From Paenibacillaceae bacterium (GTDB lineage Bacteria > Bacillota > Bacilli > Paenibacillales > NBRC-103111), in the NCBI GenBank assembly GCA_029256185.1, contig JAQSYI010000063.1:1-37326 (forward strand): 37,326 nucleotides of DNA, given 5' to 3'. The position numbers were made by a program, and so were the translations under genes. Within the stretch, counting starts at the first letter, position 1, and each line of letters opens with the position of its first letter. Below, piece after piece: positions 1 to 7,683 of the stretch. The notes beneath the pieces were generated by a model. That model was not told the DNA's origin, did not search any database, and saw only the letters and a program-made list of their open reading frames with translations.

Positions 1-294
1 CGTTTCCTCTTTTTGCAACAATCGCCGTTCTTGTCGTTGAATTTCATTACGACGCTCACGAATGTCTTTTTCAGCTTCGGTGCGGAGACGGTGAACCTCA
101 TCCTTCGCTTCCACGACCGTTTCTTTCTTCAGTGCTTCTGCTTCTTTCTTAGCACCCTCGATGATCTGCTCGGCTGCCTGCTCTGCACTGGAAATTTTCG
201 CCTCAGCAATCGATTTGCGGATAATAAAACCGATCCAAGCGCCTATCAGAGCAGTAACGAGCGAGATCACGATGGTGATGATGACTTGTGGCAT
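1..294 (-). CDS. rny: Ribonuclease Y, N-terminal part (cut by window edge)
   Basis: RNase Y is a membrane-anchored endoribonuclease that starts mRNA decay. The visible 98 residues begin MPQVIITIVISLVTALIGAW, a single membrane segment at about residues 4-25. A long charged coiled coil rich in Lys, Glu and Arg follows, which is the classic N-terminal layout of RNase Y. The KH and HD catalytic domains lie outside the window. The ATG at 292-294 follows an AGGAGGTG ribosome site (301-308) at 6 bases. A sigma-A promoter lies at 478-507. B. subtilis also has rny (ymdA) downstream of recA, here with recX in between and no pbpX. The family call is secure. Confidence 0.93.
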   Translation of the reverse strand, partial: MPQVIITIVISLVTALIGAWIGFIIRKSIAEAKISSAEQAAEQIIEGAKKEAEALKKETVVEAKDEVHRLRTEAEKDIRERRNEIQRQERRLLQKEET

Positions 295-477
295 CTACGT
301 CACCTCCTCGTTGTTTCTCCAAGGTGTAGCTTGGGATTATTCGGTTTTTAATCCGTGGTTTTCAGCCTGCTTTTCATTTTACGTTAAGGAGTTTTCGGTT
401 AAAGCTGGTTTCTTACGGGCGGAAATGATGAATTGGCGAAAGCTCTGCATATTTAAAACAATAAAATATACATGAAC

Positions 478-507
478 ATTTTATCTTTTGTCGAAGAACA
501 TTGTCAA
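478..507 (-). promoter_or_regulatory. Sigma-A promoter of rny
   Basis: On the minus strand TTGACA (502-507) and TAAAAT (478-483) are separated by 18 bases. The -35 is a perfect match and the -10 a good one. It lies about 185 bases upstream of the rny ATG, so rny would have a long untranslated leader. The rest of 295-619 is AT-rich and holds no gene that I can support; a weak GTTAA/TTAAC inverted repeat lies near 577-590. Confidence 0.6.
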
Positions 508-619
508 GCTATTGTCCATGAAACCTGCCATTCCGCCGAAAAATCCGTCTTTAAATACGCCTAACCATCTGTTATTGTTAACAAATTAACAAATTCTCAT
601 AAAAACTGCTCCAAACCGG

Positions 620-1288
620 CTACTCTTGTTCCTCCCCGTATTCATTGCCCGCGGCAAGCTCCCGGAGCACACGGCTGACCAGTTCATTGGAATACCCCCG
701 CCGCAAGAGAAAGGCCATCACCTTGCGCTTTCTCTCCAAAAGTTCTCCGCCGGTTGTCCGCCACTTCTTCCTGCCCAGTTCCCAGGCCCCCGCATATTCT
801 TCCTCAGGGTCGATTCCGCCCAATGCTCTGGCGATATCCCCTTCGTCTACGCCCTTATCCGCCAGTTCCATCTGCACCCAGCGCCGTCCCTTGCGCTGAC
901 TGACAATCCGGTGCTCTGTCCAGAGCTTGGCGAAGGCCTCATCATCCAGATAACGCTCCGACTGCAGTCGCTCCAGAATCTCAGCGATCCGGTCAGGCTC
1001 ATAGCCCTTCTCCTTAAGATGAAGCTTGACTTCTTTATGTGAACGCGGCCTCCGTCCGATGTAGCGGATCGCCTCCAGATAGGCTTGATGGCGTTCATCG
1101 TCTTGGACAATGCTCTCCATCCTTGTCCGATCGATATGCTCTCCCTTGAGAAGCCGGTGTTTGACCAGAATATCCTCATGGACAGAGAAGGCATAATCCC
1201 CGTCTACGAATAGATTATAGCGGTGTTTGCTTCTCTTCTGCCGTTCCACGGCAGTGATGAGTCCCGGCTGCAGTTGTGCAGAATCCAT
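620..1288 (-). CDS. recX: RecX, regulator of RecA
   Basis: RecX binds RecA filaments and limits or modulates recombinase activity. The 222-residue protein has the family's three-helix repeat layout: a basic N-terminus (KRSKHRYNLFVDGDYAFSV), then YIGRRPRSHKEVKLHL, LERLQSERYLDDEAFAKLW and the C-terminal KVMAFLLRRGYSNELVSRVL. Length is typical of Firmicutes RecX. The ATG (1286-1288) has only a weak ribosome site (GGGG about 8 bases upstream). It lies just downstream of recA, separated by a hairpin at 1315-1336, so it is probably expressed partly by read-through from the SOS-controlled recA promoter, as in many bacteria. Confidence 0.93.
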   Translation of the reverse strand: MDSAQLQPGLITAVERQKRSKHRYNLFVDGDYAFSVHEDILVKHRLLKGEHIDRTRMESIVQDDERHQAYLEAIRYIGRRPRSHKEVKLHLKEKGYEPDRIAEILERLQSERYLDDEAFAKLWTEHRIVSQRKGRRWVQMELADKGVDEGDIARALGGIDPEEEYAGAWELGRKKWRTTGGELLERKRKVMAFLLRRGYSNELVSRVLRELAAGNEYGEEQE

Positions 1289-1305
1289 ATGCTTTGGCCC
1301 CTTTG

Positions 1306-1336
1306 TGCAACAAAGGCACCCTGTAAACGGGGTGCC
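1306..1336 (-). terminator. Hairpin between recA and recX (terminator or attenuator)
   Basis: On the minus strand GGCACCC and GGGTGCC (1330-1336 and 1315-1321) form a 7-bp stem followed by TTTGTTG. The poor T-tract suggests partial termination, which would lower recX expression relative to recA while leaving read-through. Confidence 0.55.
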
Positions 1337-1350
1337 TGCTGATCATTTAT

Positions 1351-2397
1351 TTATTCTTCCTCGAAATCCAGATCCTCGTCAGCATCGCCCTCGGTAGCTG
1401 CAGGCAAATGTGTAATCAGGTTGCTTGATTCCCGGATCCGCTTTTCAATCGTTTCTGTTATTGCAGGATTATCCTTCAGATGCTGCTTGGCATTCTCGCG
1501 GCCTTGGCCCAGGCGGTCTCCATTGAAGGAGAACCATGATCCGCTCTTCTGCACAATGTCCATTTCTGTTCCGATATCAATAATGCTGCCTTCCTTGGAA
1601 ATGCCTTCGCCGTACATAATGTCTACTTCGCATTGTTTGAAGGGAGGAGCAACCTTGTTCTTCACGATCTTGATCCGGGTGCGGTTGCCCACAATGTCAT
1701 TGCCTTGCTTGATGCTCTCAATCCGGCGGATATCGATGCGGATCGTAGAGTAGAACTTCAGTGCGCGGCCGCCGGGAGTCGTTTCGGGATTGCCGAACAT
1801 CACCCCTACCTTCTCGCGAAGCTGGTTAATGAAGATGGCGATAACCTTGGACTTGTTGATGGCGCCGGACAGCTTGCGCAGGGCCTGGGACATGAGCCGC
1901 GCTTGCAGGCCCACATGGGAATCTCCCATATCCCCTTCAATCTCCGCCTTGGGCACCAGGGCTGCAACGGAGTCGATAACGATGATTTCTACCGCGCCGC
2001 TTCGCACCAGAGCTTCGGCGATTTCAAGCGCTTGCTCCCCTGTATCCGGCTGCGACAACAACAATTCATCTATATTGATGCCTAATTTGCTGGCGTACAG
2101 CGGATCGAGAGCATGCTCCGCATCGATGAATGCGGCTTGTCCCCCCGCTTTTTGAACTTCCGCTATTGCATGAAGGGCAACCGTGGTCTTACCGGAGGAT
2201 TCCGGTCCGTAAATCTCAATGATCCTTCCCCGGGGAAACCCGCCTACTCCCAAGGCAATGTCAAGGGCAAGAGAGCCGCTGGGGATAGTTTCTACCTGCA
2301 TGTGAGTGGATTCTCCGAGCTTCATGATAGAGCCTTTGCCGAATTGTTTCTCAATGTTGCGTAATGCCATCTCCAGTGCTGCGCGCCGATCTGCCAA
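1351..2397 (-). CDS. recA: RecA recombinase
   Basis: RecA forms ATP-dependent filaments on single-stranded DNA for homologous repair and triggers LexA self-cleavage. All hallmarks are present: Walker A GPESSGKT, Walker B IIVIDSVAALVP, the L1/L2 region with INQLREKVGVMFG and NPETTPGGRALKFY, and an acidic C-terminal tail (DADEDLDFEEE). The frame is open from a GTG at 2404-2406. However, the sequence after that start (LADRRAALEMAL) lines up with the usual MSDRQAALDMAL only if the TTG at 2395-2397 is used. The AGAGGG ribosome site ends 2 bases before the GTG, which is too close, and 11 bases before the TTG. I favour the TTG, giving 348 residues. No intein or disruption is seen. Confidence 0.97.
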   Translation of the reverse strand: MADRRAALEMALRNIEKQFGKGSIMKLGESTHMQVETIPSGSLALDIALGVGGFPRGRIIEIYGPESSGKTTVALHAIAEVQKAGGQAAFIDAEHALDPLYASKLGINIDELLLSQPDTGEQALEIAEALVRSGAVEIIVIDSVAALVPKAEIEGDMGDSHVGLQARLMSQALRKLSGAINKSKVIAIFINQLREKVGVMFGNPETTPGGRALKFYSTIRIDIRRIESIKQGNDIVGNRTRIKIVKNKVAPPFKQCEVDIMYGEGISKEGSIIDIGTEMDIVQKSGSWFSFNGDRLGQGRENAKQHLKDNPAITETIEKRIRESSNLITHLPAATEGDADEDLDFEEE

Positions 2398-2431
2398 GAG
2401 ACTCACTTCCCTCTTCTATGATTATAGTAAT

Positions 2432-2460
2432 ATGATACCCTTTTTCGCGGATTTTGCCAA
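2432..2460 (-). promoter_or_regulatory. Sigma-A promoter of recA
   Basis: On the minus strand TTGGCA (2455-2460) and TATCAT (2432-2437) are 17 bases apart. It sits 10 bp downstream of the LexA box and ends about 30 bases before the start codon, giving a short leader. Confidence 0.6.
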
Positions 2461-2469
2461 GAACTTTTT

Positions 2470-2483
2470 CGAACATACATTCG
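2470..2483. promoter_or_regulatory. LexA/DinR (SOS) box of recA
   Basis: CGAACATACATTCG differs at one position from the Gram-positive SOS consensus CGAAC-N4-GTTCG. It lies directly upstream of the recA -35 element, the expected place for LexA repression of recA. Confidence 0.82.
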
Positions 2484-2493
2484 CATGCGAGGC

Positions 2494-2534
2494 AAACAAA
2501 AAACCGCAACCAAAGAGTCATCCCTGTTACGGTT
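2494..2534 (-). terminator. Terminator of the rimO-pgsA-cinA operon
   Basis: On the minus strand AACCGTAAC (2526-2534) pairs with GTTGCGGTT (2502-2510, one G-U pair) across a 15-base loop and is followed by TTTTTTGTTT. It ends about 10 bp before the LexA box, insulating recA from the operon upstream. Confidence 0.75.
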
Positions 2535-2603
2535 CTTCCGCAAACATATAAATCTATTATATGGCTGCATCAGAAGGATTGCAACCATAGTTTAAGCCCG
2601 CGC

Positions 2604-3848
2604 TTACCGGATTGCCCGCCACAGCATGTAGAGGGCTTGCTTGGCAGCTCTCAGCTTGATCATTTCCCTGCTCCCGTTCAGCCTGTGCTCTGCCGTCTCC
2701 GTCGCCGCTCCACGCTTCGCGAGGCCGATATAAACCAGTCCGACAGGCTTTCCTTCGGAAGGGTCGGGTCCAGCCACTCCCGTTACGGACAGAGCGTAGT
2801 CTACTTGCAGGGCATCCAGCAGATTCTCCGCCATCAGCTTGGCCGTCGCCGCGCTTACGGCTCCCGGCGCTCCTTCCCCCTCCAGAACCTCCTGCGGTAT
2901 CCGGAGAAGCGTCCGCTTCCACTCATTGGAATAACAGACCAGACTGCCCCGAAACGCAGCAGAGGCCCCTGGAACGGTCGTCAGAATGTCGGACAAGAGC
3001 CCCCCCGTGCAGCTCTCCGCAGCAGCCAGTGTCTTCCCCTTGGCCTGCAGCTGCCCGAGCACAACGCTCTCCAGCCCGATGTCCTCCTCTGCATAGAGAA
3101 AGTCTCCCAGGCGCTTGCGGATTTCCGTTTCCGTAGCATTCATATTGCGTTCCGCCTCTTCCTGCGTGGCGGCCTTGGTGGCAAGCCGGATGGTGACCTC
3201 CCCTTCTTTGGCGTAAGGAGCAATGGTCGGGTCCTGCTGTGCCTTGATCAGATCCAATAATTCATGCTCCAGACTGGACTCCCCGATGCCCGCGAATTTC
3301 AGCATCTTGGAATACAGGGGGGCTTCACCTTGCATGATCCCGCGGAGCCATTTCTTGCCGTATGTATGAAACATGGGCTTCATTTCTTTGGGAGGACCCG
3401 GCAGCAGCATATAATGGTTGGCGCCCGAACTGATCCCGAGCCCTACAGCCATTCCCGTTTCATTGAAAAGCGCATCCCCGCCTTCAATCATAAGCGCCTG
3501 CCGGGCGTTGCTTTCCACCATCCGGATTCCCCGGTCCTTGAAGGTATTCGTTATCTTGGCCATGGAAGGCTCGTGCACGATTAACGGCCTGGCTAAGAAC
3601 CGGGCCAGCACATCCTTGGTCAGATCATCCTGGGTAGGCCCCAGCCCGCCGGTGCAGATCACCAGATCGGCCCGCTTCGAGGCAATCTCCAGCGCTTCTA
3701 GCAGCCTGGTCTCGTTGTCGCCCACCACCGTCTGGAAATACACATCAACTCCGATTAAGGCACATTCCGCAGCCAGAAATTGGGCGTTCGTATTAGTGAT
3801 TTGGCCAAGCAACAGTTCTGTTCCAACTGCCAAAATCTCTGCTTTCAT
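2604..3848 (-). CDS. cinA: CinA-family protein (MoCF domain plus NMN amidohydrolase-like domain)
   Basis: CinA is a competence/damage-inducible protein; its C-terminal domain in many bacteria is a nicotinamide-nucleotide amidase. The N-terminal half is a molybdopterin-binding-like fold (AEILAVGTELLLGQ, then CTGGLGPTQDDLTKD). The C-terminal third has the amidase signature (AAAESCTGGLLSDILT, then SVTGVAGPDP). The frame is open from 3869, but that upstream ATG contains the ribosome site GGGGAGG. The ATG at 3846-3848 follows this site by 8 bases and starts the family motif MKAEILAVGTE, so I start there (414 residues). It is last in rimO-pgsA-cinA and next to recA, the arrangement known from B. 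subtilis and Streptococcus. Confidence 0.93.
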   Translation of the reverse strand: MKAEILAVGTELLLGQITNTNAQFLAAECALIGVDVYFQTVVGDNETRLLEALEIASKRADLVICTGGLGPTQDDLTKDVLARFLARPLIVHEPSMAKITNTFKDRGIRMVESNARQALMIEGGDALFNETGMAVGLGISSGANHYMLLPGPPKEMKPMFHTYGKKWLRGIMQGEAPLYSKMLKFAGIGESSLEHELLDLIKAQQDPTIAPYAKEGEVTIRLATKAATQEEAERNMNATETEIRKRLGDFLYAEEDIGLESVVLGQLQAKGKTLAAAESCTGGLLSDILTTVPGASAAFRGSLVCYSNEWKRTLLRIPQEVLEGEGAPGAVSAATAKLMAENLLDALQVDYALSVTGVAGPDPSEGKPVGLVYIGLAKRGAATETAEHRLNGSREMIKLRAAKQALYMLWRAIR

Positions 3849-3868
3849 GCGCAAAGCCTCCCCGGACA

Positions 3869-4447
3869 TCAGGCATTGATATTAATGACATGCTTATTCT
3901 TAATGAAATAATCCACGCCGGAGTAAATCGTAACCAAAGCCGCCAACCAACTGACCCAGTAATCGAAGGCGAAATCCACGAAGTGGAAGGGGAAATTATT
4001 CAGAAGCAAGGCAATAATCGCCGTAATCTGCGTAGCGGTCTTCCACTTCCCCCACCGGCTCGCCGCCATGACGACCCCTTCGAGCAAAGCGATCTGGCGC
4101 AATCCGGTAACCGCGAATTCACGGCTGATGATGACAATGACGATGAAAGCGCCGATCTTGTCCATCTCAACCAGGGATACCAGCACAGCCGTTACCAGCA
4201 GCTTATCGGCCAACGGGTCCAGGAGCTTGCCCAGATTGGTGACCAGCTTGCGCTTGCGGGCGATATATCCGTCCAAGCTGTCCGTACTGGCCGCAATGAT
4301 AAAGATCAGCGCCGCAATCATTTGATTGTAGGTGATAATAAAATTCCCGATTTGCAGATTGGGCAGCGGCATCTTCACCAATAGGAAGAACATAATCAAA
4401 GGCACAAGAAAAATACGCGCCAGCGTAATACGATTGGCCAAATTCAT
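3869..4447 (-). CDS. pgsA: CDP-diacylglycerol-glycerol-3-phosphate phosphatidyltransferase
   Basis: This integral membrane enzyme makes phosphatidylglycerol phosphate, the committed step to phosphatidylglycerol and cardiolipin. The CDP-alcohol phosphotransferase motif is complete: D56-x2-D59-G60-x2-A63-R64-x8-G73-x3-D77-x3-D81. Several membrane segments lie on either side (about 8-24, 40-53, 84-93, 98-107, 140-150, 165-180). The 192 residues match the family length. Its ATG overlaps the rimO stop by 4 bases (ATGA), implying translational coupling; cinA follows 20 bases after its stop. Confidence 0.96.
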   Translation of the reverse strand: MNLANRITLARIFLVPLIMFFLLVKMPLPNLQIGNFIITYNQMIAALIFIIAASTDSLDGYIARKRKLVTNLGKLLDPLADKLLVTAVLVSLVEMDKIGAFIVIVIISREFAVTGLRQIALLEGVVMAASRWGKWKTATQITAIIALLLNNFPFHFVDFAFDYWVSWLAALVTIYSGVDYFIKNKHVININA

Positions 4448-5772
4448 GCGATTGCCTCCCCGGCCAGGTCAAACTCAAAGGAGTGAGTGACCCTGACTTT
4501 CACAATATCTCCCACCTCAGCCGCGCAGCTTGATACGAAGACTTCACCATCAATTTCGGGAGCATCATATTGGGAGCGGCCGACAAACACCTTATTATCC
4601 TCATCATATCGTTCCAGAAGCACATCCACTTCCTGCCCTACCCGGCTCCAGTTGCGCTCGTTGGAAATTTTCCGCTGCAGTTCCATGATTTCGTTGGCCC
4701 GAGCTTCCTTCACCTCTTCGGAAATCTGCTGCGGCAGCCTGGAAGCTGCGGTATCCTGTTCCTGCGAATAAGTGAATACTCCCAGCTTGTCAAAGCCGAT
4801 TTCTTGCACGAACCGCTTCAGGTTAGCGAAGTCCTCTTCCGTCTCCCCCGGAAATCCCACAATGAGCGAAGTACGAAGAGCCACTCCGGGTATCCGCTCG
4901 CGGATTCTGGCAATTAACTCCCGGGCATCCCTTCCCCGGCCGGGACGGCGCATCCGCTTCAGAATGGAGTCCTCGCTGTGCTGGAGAGGCATATCCACAT
5001 ATTTGCATACCTTCGGGTTATTCGCAATCACATCGATCAGCTCGTCTGTGAAGAAGCCGGGATACGCATAATGAAGCCTTACCCATTCCACTCCTGGAAC
5101 ACGGGTCAGGCGCTCCATCAGCTCGGGCAGCATAAACTTGTCGTACAGATCCGTGCCGTAATTCGTGGAATCCTGGGCAATCAGACTGATCTCCCTAACC
5201 CCTTGGGCAGCCAGCTGCCCGGCTTCAGCCACAATGGATTCCATGCTCCGGCTGCGGAACTTCCCTCTCATAATGGGAATACTGCAGAAGGTGCAGCCAT
5301 GGTCGCAGCCCTCGGCGATTTTCACATGGGCGGAATAACGGGGGCCGGCAGACCTCCGCGGCAGCGCCAGCTCATAATTGAAGGAGGGGCTTCCTACATA
5401 GGCAGGCTTGCTGCCCTCAAGAGCCTCATCAATGATATCGTTGATTTTGTGGAAATCTCCCGTTCCCACAATCCCGTCGATCTCCGGCATTTCCTGCAGC
5501 AGCTCTTCCTTGTAGCGTTGGGTCAGGCATCCGGAGACGATCAGCGCCTTCAGCTTGGCCGTCTGCTTCAGCTCCGCCAGATCCAATATGGTATTGACGG
5601 ACTCCTCCTTGGCCGCGTCTATGAACCCGCATGTATTGACAATAATAACAGTAGCTTCCCTGTTTTCATTAACGAGAGTGTAGCCGCGCTCATGAATCAA
5701 CCCGGACATAATCTCGGAGTCAACAAGATTCTTATCGCAACCAAGGGTTACTACCTTGATTTTCTCAGACAT
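4444..5772 (-). CDS. rimO: Ribosomal protein S12 methylthiotransferase
   Basis: RimO is a radical-SAM enzyme with two iron-sulfur clusters that adds a methylthio group to an Asp of ribosomal protein S12. The N-terminal UPF0004 domain carries the three cysteines C12, C48 and C82. The radical-SAM motif CxxxCxxC is C156-C160-C163 (GCDHGCTFCSIP). A C-terminal TRAM domain spans about 375-442. The 442 residues match the family, and the GCDKN and YAYPGF motifs favour RimO over MiaB. It is first in an operon with pgsA and cinA, under a strong promoter at 5814-5842. Confidence 0.95.
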   Translation of the reverse strand: MSEKIKVVTLGCDKNLVDSEIMSGLIHERGYTLVNENREATVIIVNTCGFIDAAKEESVNTILDLAELKQTAKLKALIVSGCLTQRYKEELLQEMPEIDGIVGTGDFHKINDIIDEALEGSKPAYVGSPSFNYELALPRRSAGPRYSAHVKIAEGCDHGCTFCSIPIMRGKFRSRSMESIVAEAGQLAAQGVREISLIAQDSTNYGTDLYDKFMLPELMERLTRVPGVEWVRLHYAYPGFFTDELIDVIANNPKVCKYVDMPLQHSEDSILKRMRRPGRGRDARELIARIRERIPGVALRTSLIVGFPGETEEDFANLKRFVQEIGFDKLGVFTYSQEQDTAASRLPQQISEEVKEARANEIMELQRKISNERNWSRVGQEVDVLLERYDEDNKVFVGRSQYDAPEIDGEVFVSSCAAEVGDIVKVRVTHSFEFDLAGEAIA

Positions 5773-5813
5773 TCGTGCAGTCCCCCATGTTCATCACCTA
5801 ATATACTTACAAG

Positions 5814-5842
5814 AGTATAATACAACACCATACGGGTGTCAA
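5814..5842 (-). promoter_or_regulatory. Sigma-A promoter of rimO-pgsA-cinA
   Basis: On the minus strand a perfect TTGACA (5837-5842), a 17-base spacer and TATACT (5814-5819) precede the rimO ATG by about 40 bases. Confidence 0.8.
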
Positions 5843-5873
5843 AACACAACACTCCAAATTGAAGAGTCCTGAA

Positions 5874-5905
5874 CAAAGCAAAAGGGCTCCGACCAGGGGA
5901 GCCTT
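5874..5905 (-). terminator. Terminator of the yajQ-family gene
   Basis: On the minus strand GGCTCC (5898-5903) and GGAGCC (5885-5890) form a stem followed by CTTTTGCTTTG. It begins 30 bases after the upstream stop codon and separates that gene from the rimO promoter. Confidence 0.72.
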
Positions 5906-5934
5906 CCGTTTTTGTTGCCGAATCGATGGTGTTG

Positions 5935-6426
5935 TCAGCGGAAATTGATAAACTGGAGGTCGAGTCCCAGGTCCTCCGCCCGGAGCAGCTGCATTACCTT
6001 CTGCAGATCATCCTTGCTCTTGCCGGTAACCCGGATTTGATCGCCTTGAATCTGGCTTTGCACCTTCAGCTTGGATTCCTTGATCAGCACATTGATTTTC
6101 TTGGCGGTTTCCTGAGAGATGCCCTGCTTCAGCTTGATTTTCTGCCGGACGGTAAAGCCTGAAGCCGGCTCAACCTTGCCGTAATCCAGATTCTTAATGG
6201 AAACTCCCCGCTTGGTCAGCTTGGACTGGACAATATCCAGCACATTCTGAAGCTTGAACTCATCATCGGAGATAAGCTCAATCTCTTCCTTCTGCAGCGT
6301 TATACTCGTTTTGCTGTTCTTGAAGTCAAACCGGGTATCGATTTCCTTCTGGGACTGATTGATTGCATTGTTTACCTCTTGCATGTCCACTTTGGATACG
6401 ATGTCAAATGAATTGTCAGCAGCCAT
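5935..6426 (-). CDS. yajQ: YajQ-family (DUF520) nucleotide-binding protein
   Basis: YajQ proteins have two ferredoxin-like domains and bind nucleotides; some relatives bind cyclic di-GMP, but the role in Firmicutes is unsettled. The 163 residues carry the family signatures SFDIVSKVDMQEVNNAI, RFDFKNSK, LDYGKVEPASG, KKINVLIKESKLKVQ and the C-terminal DLQFINFR. The frame is open a further 216 bases upstream, but the homologous N-terminus is the MAADNSFDIVSKVD starting at 6424-6426, with AAAGGA 9 bases ahead. I reject the longer start. An extended -10 promoter lies at 6461-6469. Confidence 0.93.
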   Translation of the reverse strand: MAADNSFDIVSKVDMQEVNNAINQSQKEIDTRFDFKNSKTSITLQKEEIELISDDEFKLQNVLDIVQSKLTKRGVSIKNLDYGKVEPASGFTVRQKIKLKQGISQETAKKINVLIKESKLKVQSQIQGDQIRVTGKSKDDLQKVMQLLRAEDLGLDLQFINFR

Positions 6427-6460
6427 TCCAGCACGTCCTTTACACAAATTTCCTCCCATA

Positions 6461-6469
6461 AGTATACCA
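6461..6469 (-). promoter_or_regulatory. Extended -10 promoter candidate for yajQ
   Basis: On the minus strand TGG-TATACT forms a TGn-extended -10 element 35 bases before the ATG. No good -35 is visible; the expected position falls in the T-tract of the preceding terminator. Confidence 0.4.
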
Positions 6470-6479
6470 ATATTTATAT

Positions 6480-6516
6480 CCAAAGAAAAGGCATCCCACC
6501 GGTAAGGTGGAATGCC
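6480..6516 (-). terminator. Strong terminator after the 53-residue membrane protein gene
   Basis: On the minus strand an 11-bp stem (6506-6516 with 6490-6500, one G-U pair) with a 5-base loop is followed by TTTTCTTTGG. It starts 18 bases after the stop codon of the small gene. Confidence 0.8.
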
Positions 6517-6533
6517 TCTGGCAAAGCACCGCT

Positions 6534-6695
6534 TCAGCGGTTTCTGGCGGGCTCCCGGAACATATCGAGAATCCCCAGCACGATATGGGCAAGACCAAAC
6601 CCGAAGATGCCGTATCCCCATGCATCGGGCGTCAAGTACCAACCCAGCAAACTGACAACGATTCCAAGCCCGGTAACAATCCAGCTCACTGTCAT
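6534..6695 (-). CDS. Small hypothetical membrane protein, 53 residues
   Basis: I do not recognise a named family. The ATG at 6693-6695 follows GAGG at 9 bases. The protein begins MTVSWIVTGLGIVVSLLGWY and has two hydrophobic stretches (about 5-20 and 28-44) joined by a short YLTPDAWGYG turn, ending in a polar tail FREPARNR. This suggests a two-pass membrane peptide. Its status as a gene is supported by the ribosome site, a perfect TATAAT upstream (6733-6738) and a strong terminator 18 bases after the stop. It stands alone between the RodZ-like gene and yajQ on the same strand. Confidence 0.7.
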   Translation of the reverse strand: MTVSWIVTGLGIVVSLLGWYLTPDAWGYGIFGFGLAHIVLGILDMFREPARNR

Positions 6696-6732
6696 AGTAT
6701 GTAACCTCGCTTTGGTGGAATGTGTAGCTTGG

Positions 6733-6761
6733 ATTATAGTTCCCCCAGGCTTGGCATTCTA
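6733..6761 (-). promoter_or_regulatory. Promoter candidate of the 53-residue protein gene
   Basis: On the minus strand a perfect TATAAT (6733-6738) lies about 40 bases before the ATG. The sequence 17 bases upstream (TAGAAT) is a poor -35, so support comes mainly from the -10. Confidence 0.4.
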
Positions 6762-6777
6762 TGCAATAGAGGGCAGA

Positions 6778-7638
6778 CTACTGGGGTGCCGCAATCTGAA
6801 TCTGCAGGCGCTTGGGATTGGACAATTCACCGAGAGGCACCGTTATTCCGTTTACCTTCAGCTCGATTGCTTTGGGCAGTCCGATATTCAAATAAACAGG
6901 CTTGTCCGATTCCCATTGCCGGGGTGAACCCAGTTTGGCCAGATTTCCTTGCTCCAGGAGCTCATGATTGAACAGATTGCCGTTTGGGGTCAGCTTGTCG
7001 ATCTGAAACCAGCAATCCTTGGCCTTAAGCGTCATCTCTATACGAAGAGCGGTTGCATTCGTAAGCTCATAATAATCAATTCCCTTGTCATTGCGGACAA
7101 AATTCAGCTCAGGAGTCAATGGGAGCGGGGTTGGAGAAGCCGCCTTCGCTTCCGTAGTCCCCCCGGCTGCAGGAGTCGTAATCGGCGTGTCAGTCGCAAC
7201 ACGGTTGGTAATCGCCGGCTTCTTCGCTTCATCCACCGATTGATGGTTGTCATTGTAGTTCCTGTAAGCAAAATAGTAGATCAGCCCGATGATGAGAAGA
7301 AAGAACGAGACCAGCATCACTCCCGTAGCCAAGCGGCTCCATTTATCCGACCGCTTGCTGACCGTCCGTTTCGGGGGAAGAGTCTCTACCGTTTCCGTTC
7401 CTCTCTCGGGAAGCACATTCCGGTACAGCTGCAGCACTTCTACCGGATCAAGCCCAACCGCTTCCGCGTAGCTCTTGATAAATGCCCTTACATAAAAATT
7501 CCCCGGCAGCGCCTTGTAATCCCCTTCTTCAATGCACTCCAAATACCTCTTGCGGATTTTGGTGGTCTCCTGCAAATGCTCAAGGCTTATGCCTTGATCG
7601 ATTCTCGCTTTTTTCAGCAATTGACCCAAATCGGACAA
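6778..7638 (-). CDS. rodZ: RodZ-like HTH membrane protein (YmfM type)
   Basis: RodZ proteins link the MreB cytoskeleton to the membrane and help maintain cell shape. Layout: an N-terminal helix-turn-helix of the HTH_25 type (about 5-70, LGQLLKKARIDQGISLEHLQ), a basic segment, one membrane span (about 104-125), a Pro/Thr-rich linker (about 140-175) and a C-terminal beta domain of the DUF4115 type (about 180-286). The start is a TTG (7636-7638), 7 bases after GGAGGTG. It follows ymfK by 45 bases, as in the B. subtilis ymfK-ymfM order, and probably shares its transcript. No clear terminator is seen after its stop. Confidence 0.85.
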   Translation of the reverse strand: MSDLGQLLKKARIDQGISLEHLQETTKIRKRYLECIEEGDYKALPGNFYVRAFIKSYAEAVGLDPVEVLQLYRNVLPERGTETVETLPPKRTVSKRSDKWSRLATGVMLVSFFLLIIGLIYYFAYRNYNDNHQSVDEAKKPAITNRVATDTPITTPAAGGTTEAKAASPTPLPLTPELNFVRNDKGIDYYELTNATALRIEMTLKAKDCWFQIDKLTPNGNLFNHELLEQGNLAKLGSPRQWESDKPVYLNIGLPKAIELKVNGITVPLGELSNPKRLQIQIAAPQ

Positions 7639-7683
7639 AGATTGTCACCTCCGATGTATGGTTGAATATAGGCGGATTGCCCG

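Noticed and set aside
6427..6642. 72-residue N-terminal extension of the yajQ gene
   Set aside because: It reads through the terminator of the preceding small gene and lacks homology; the internal ATG matches the family N-terminus.
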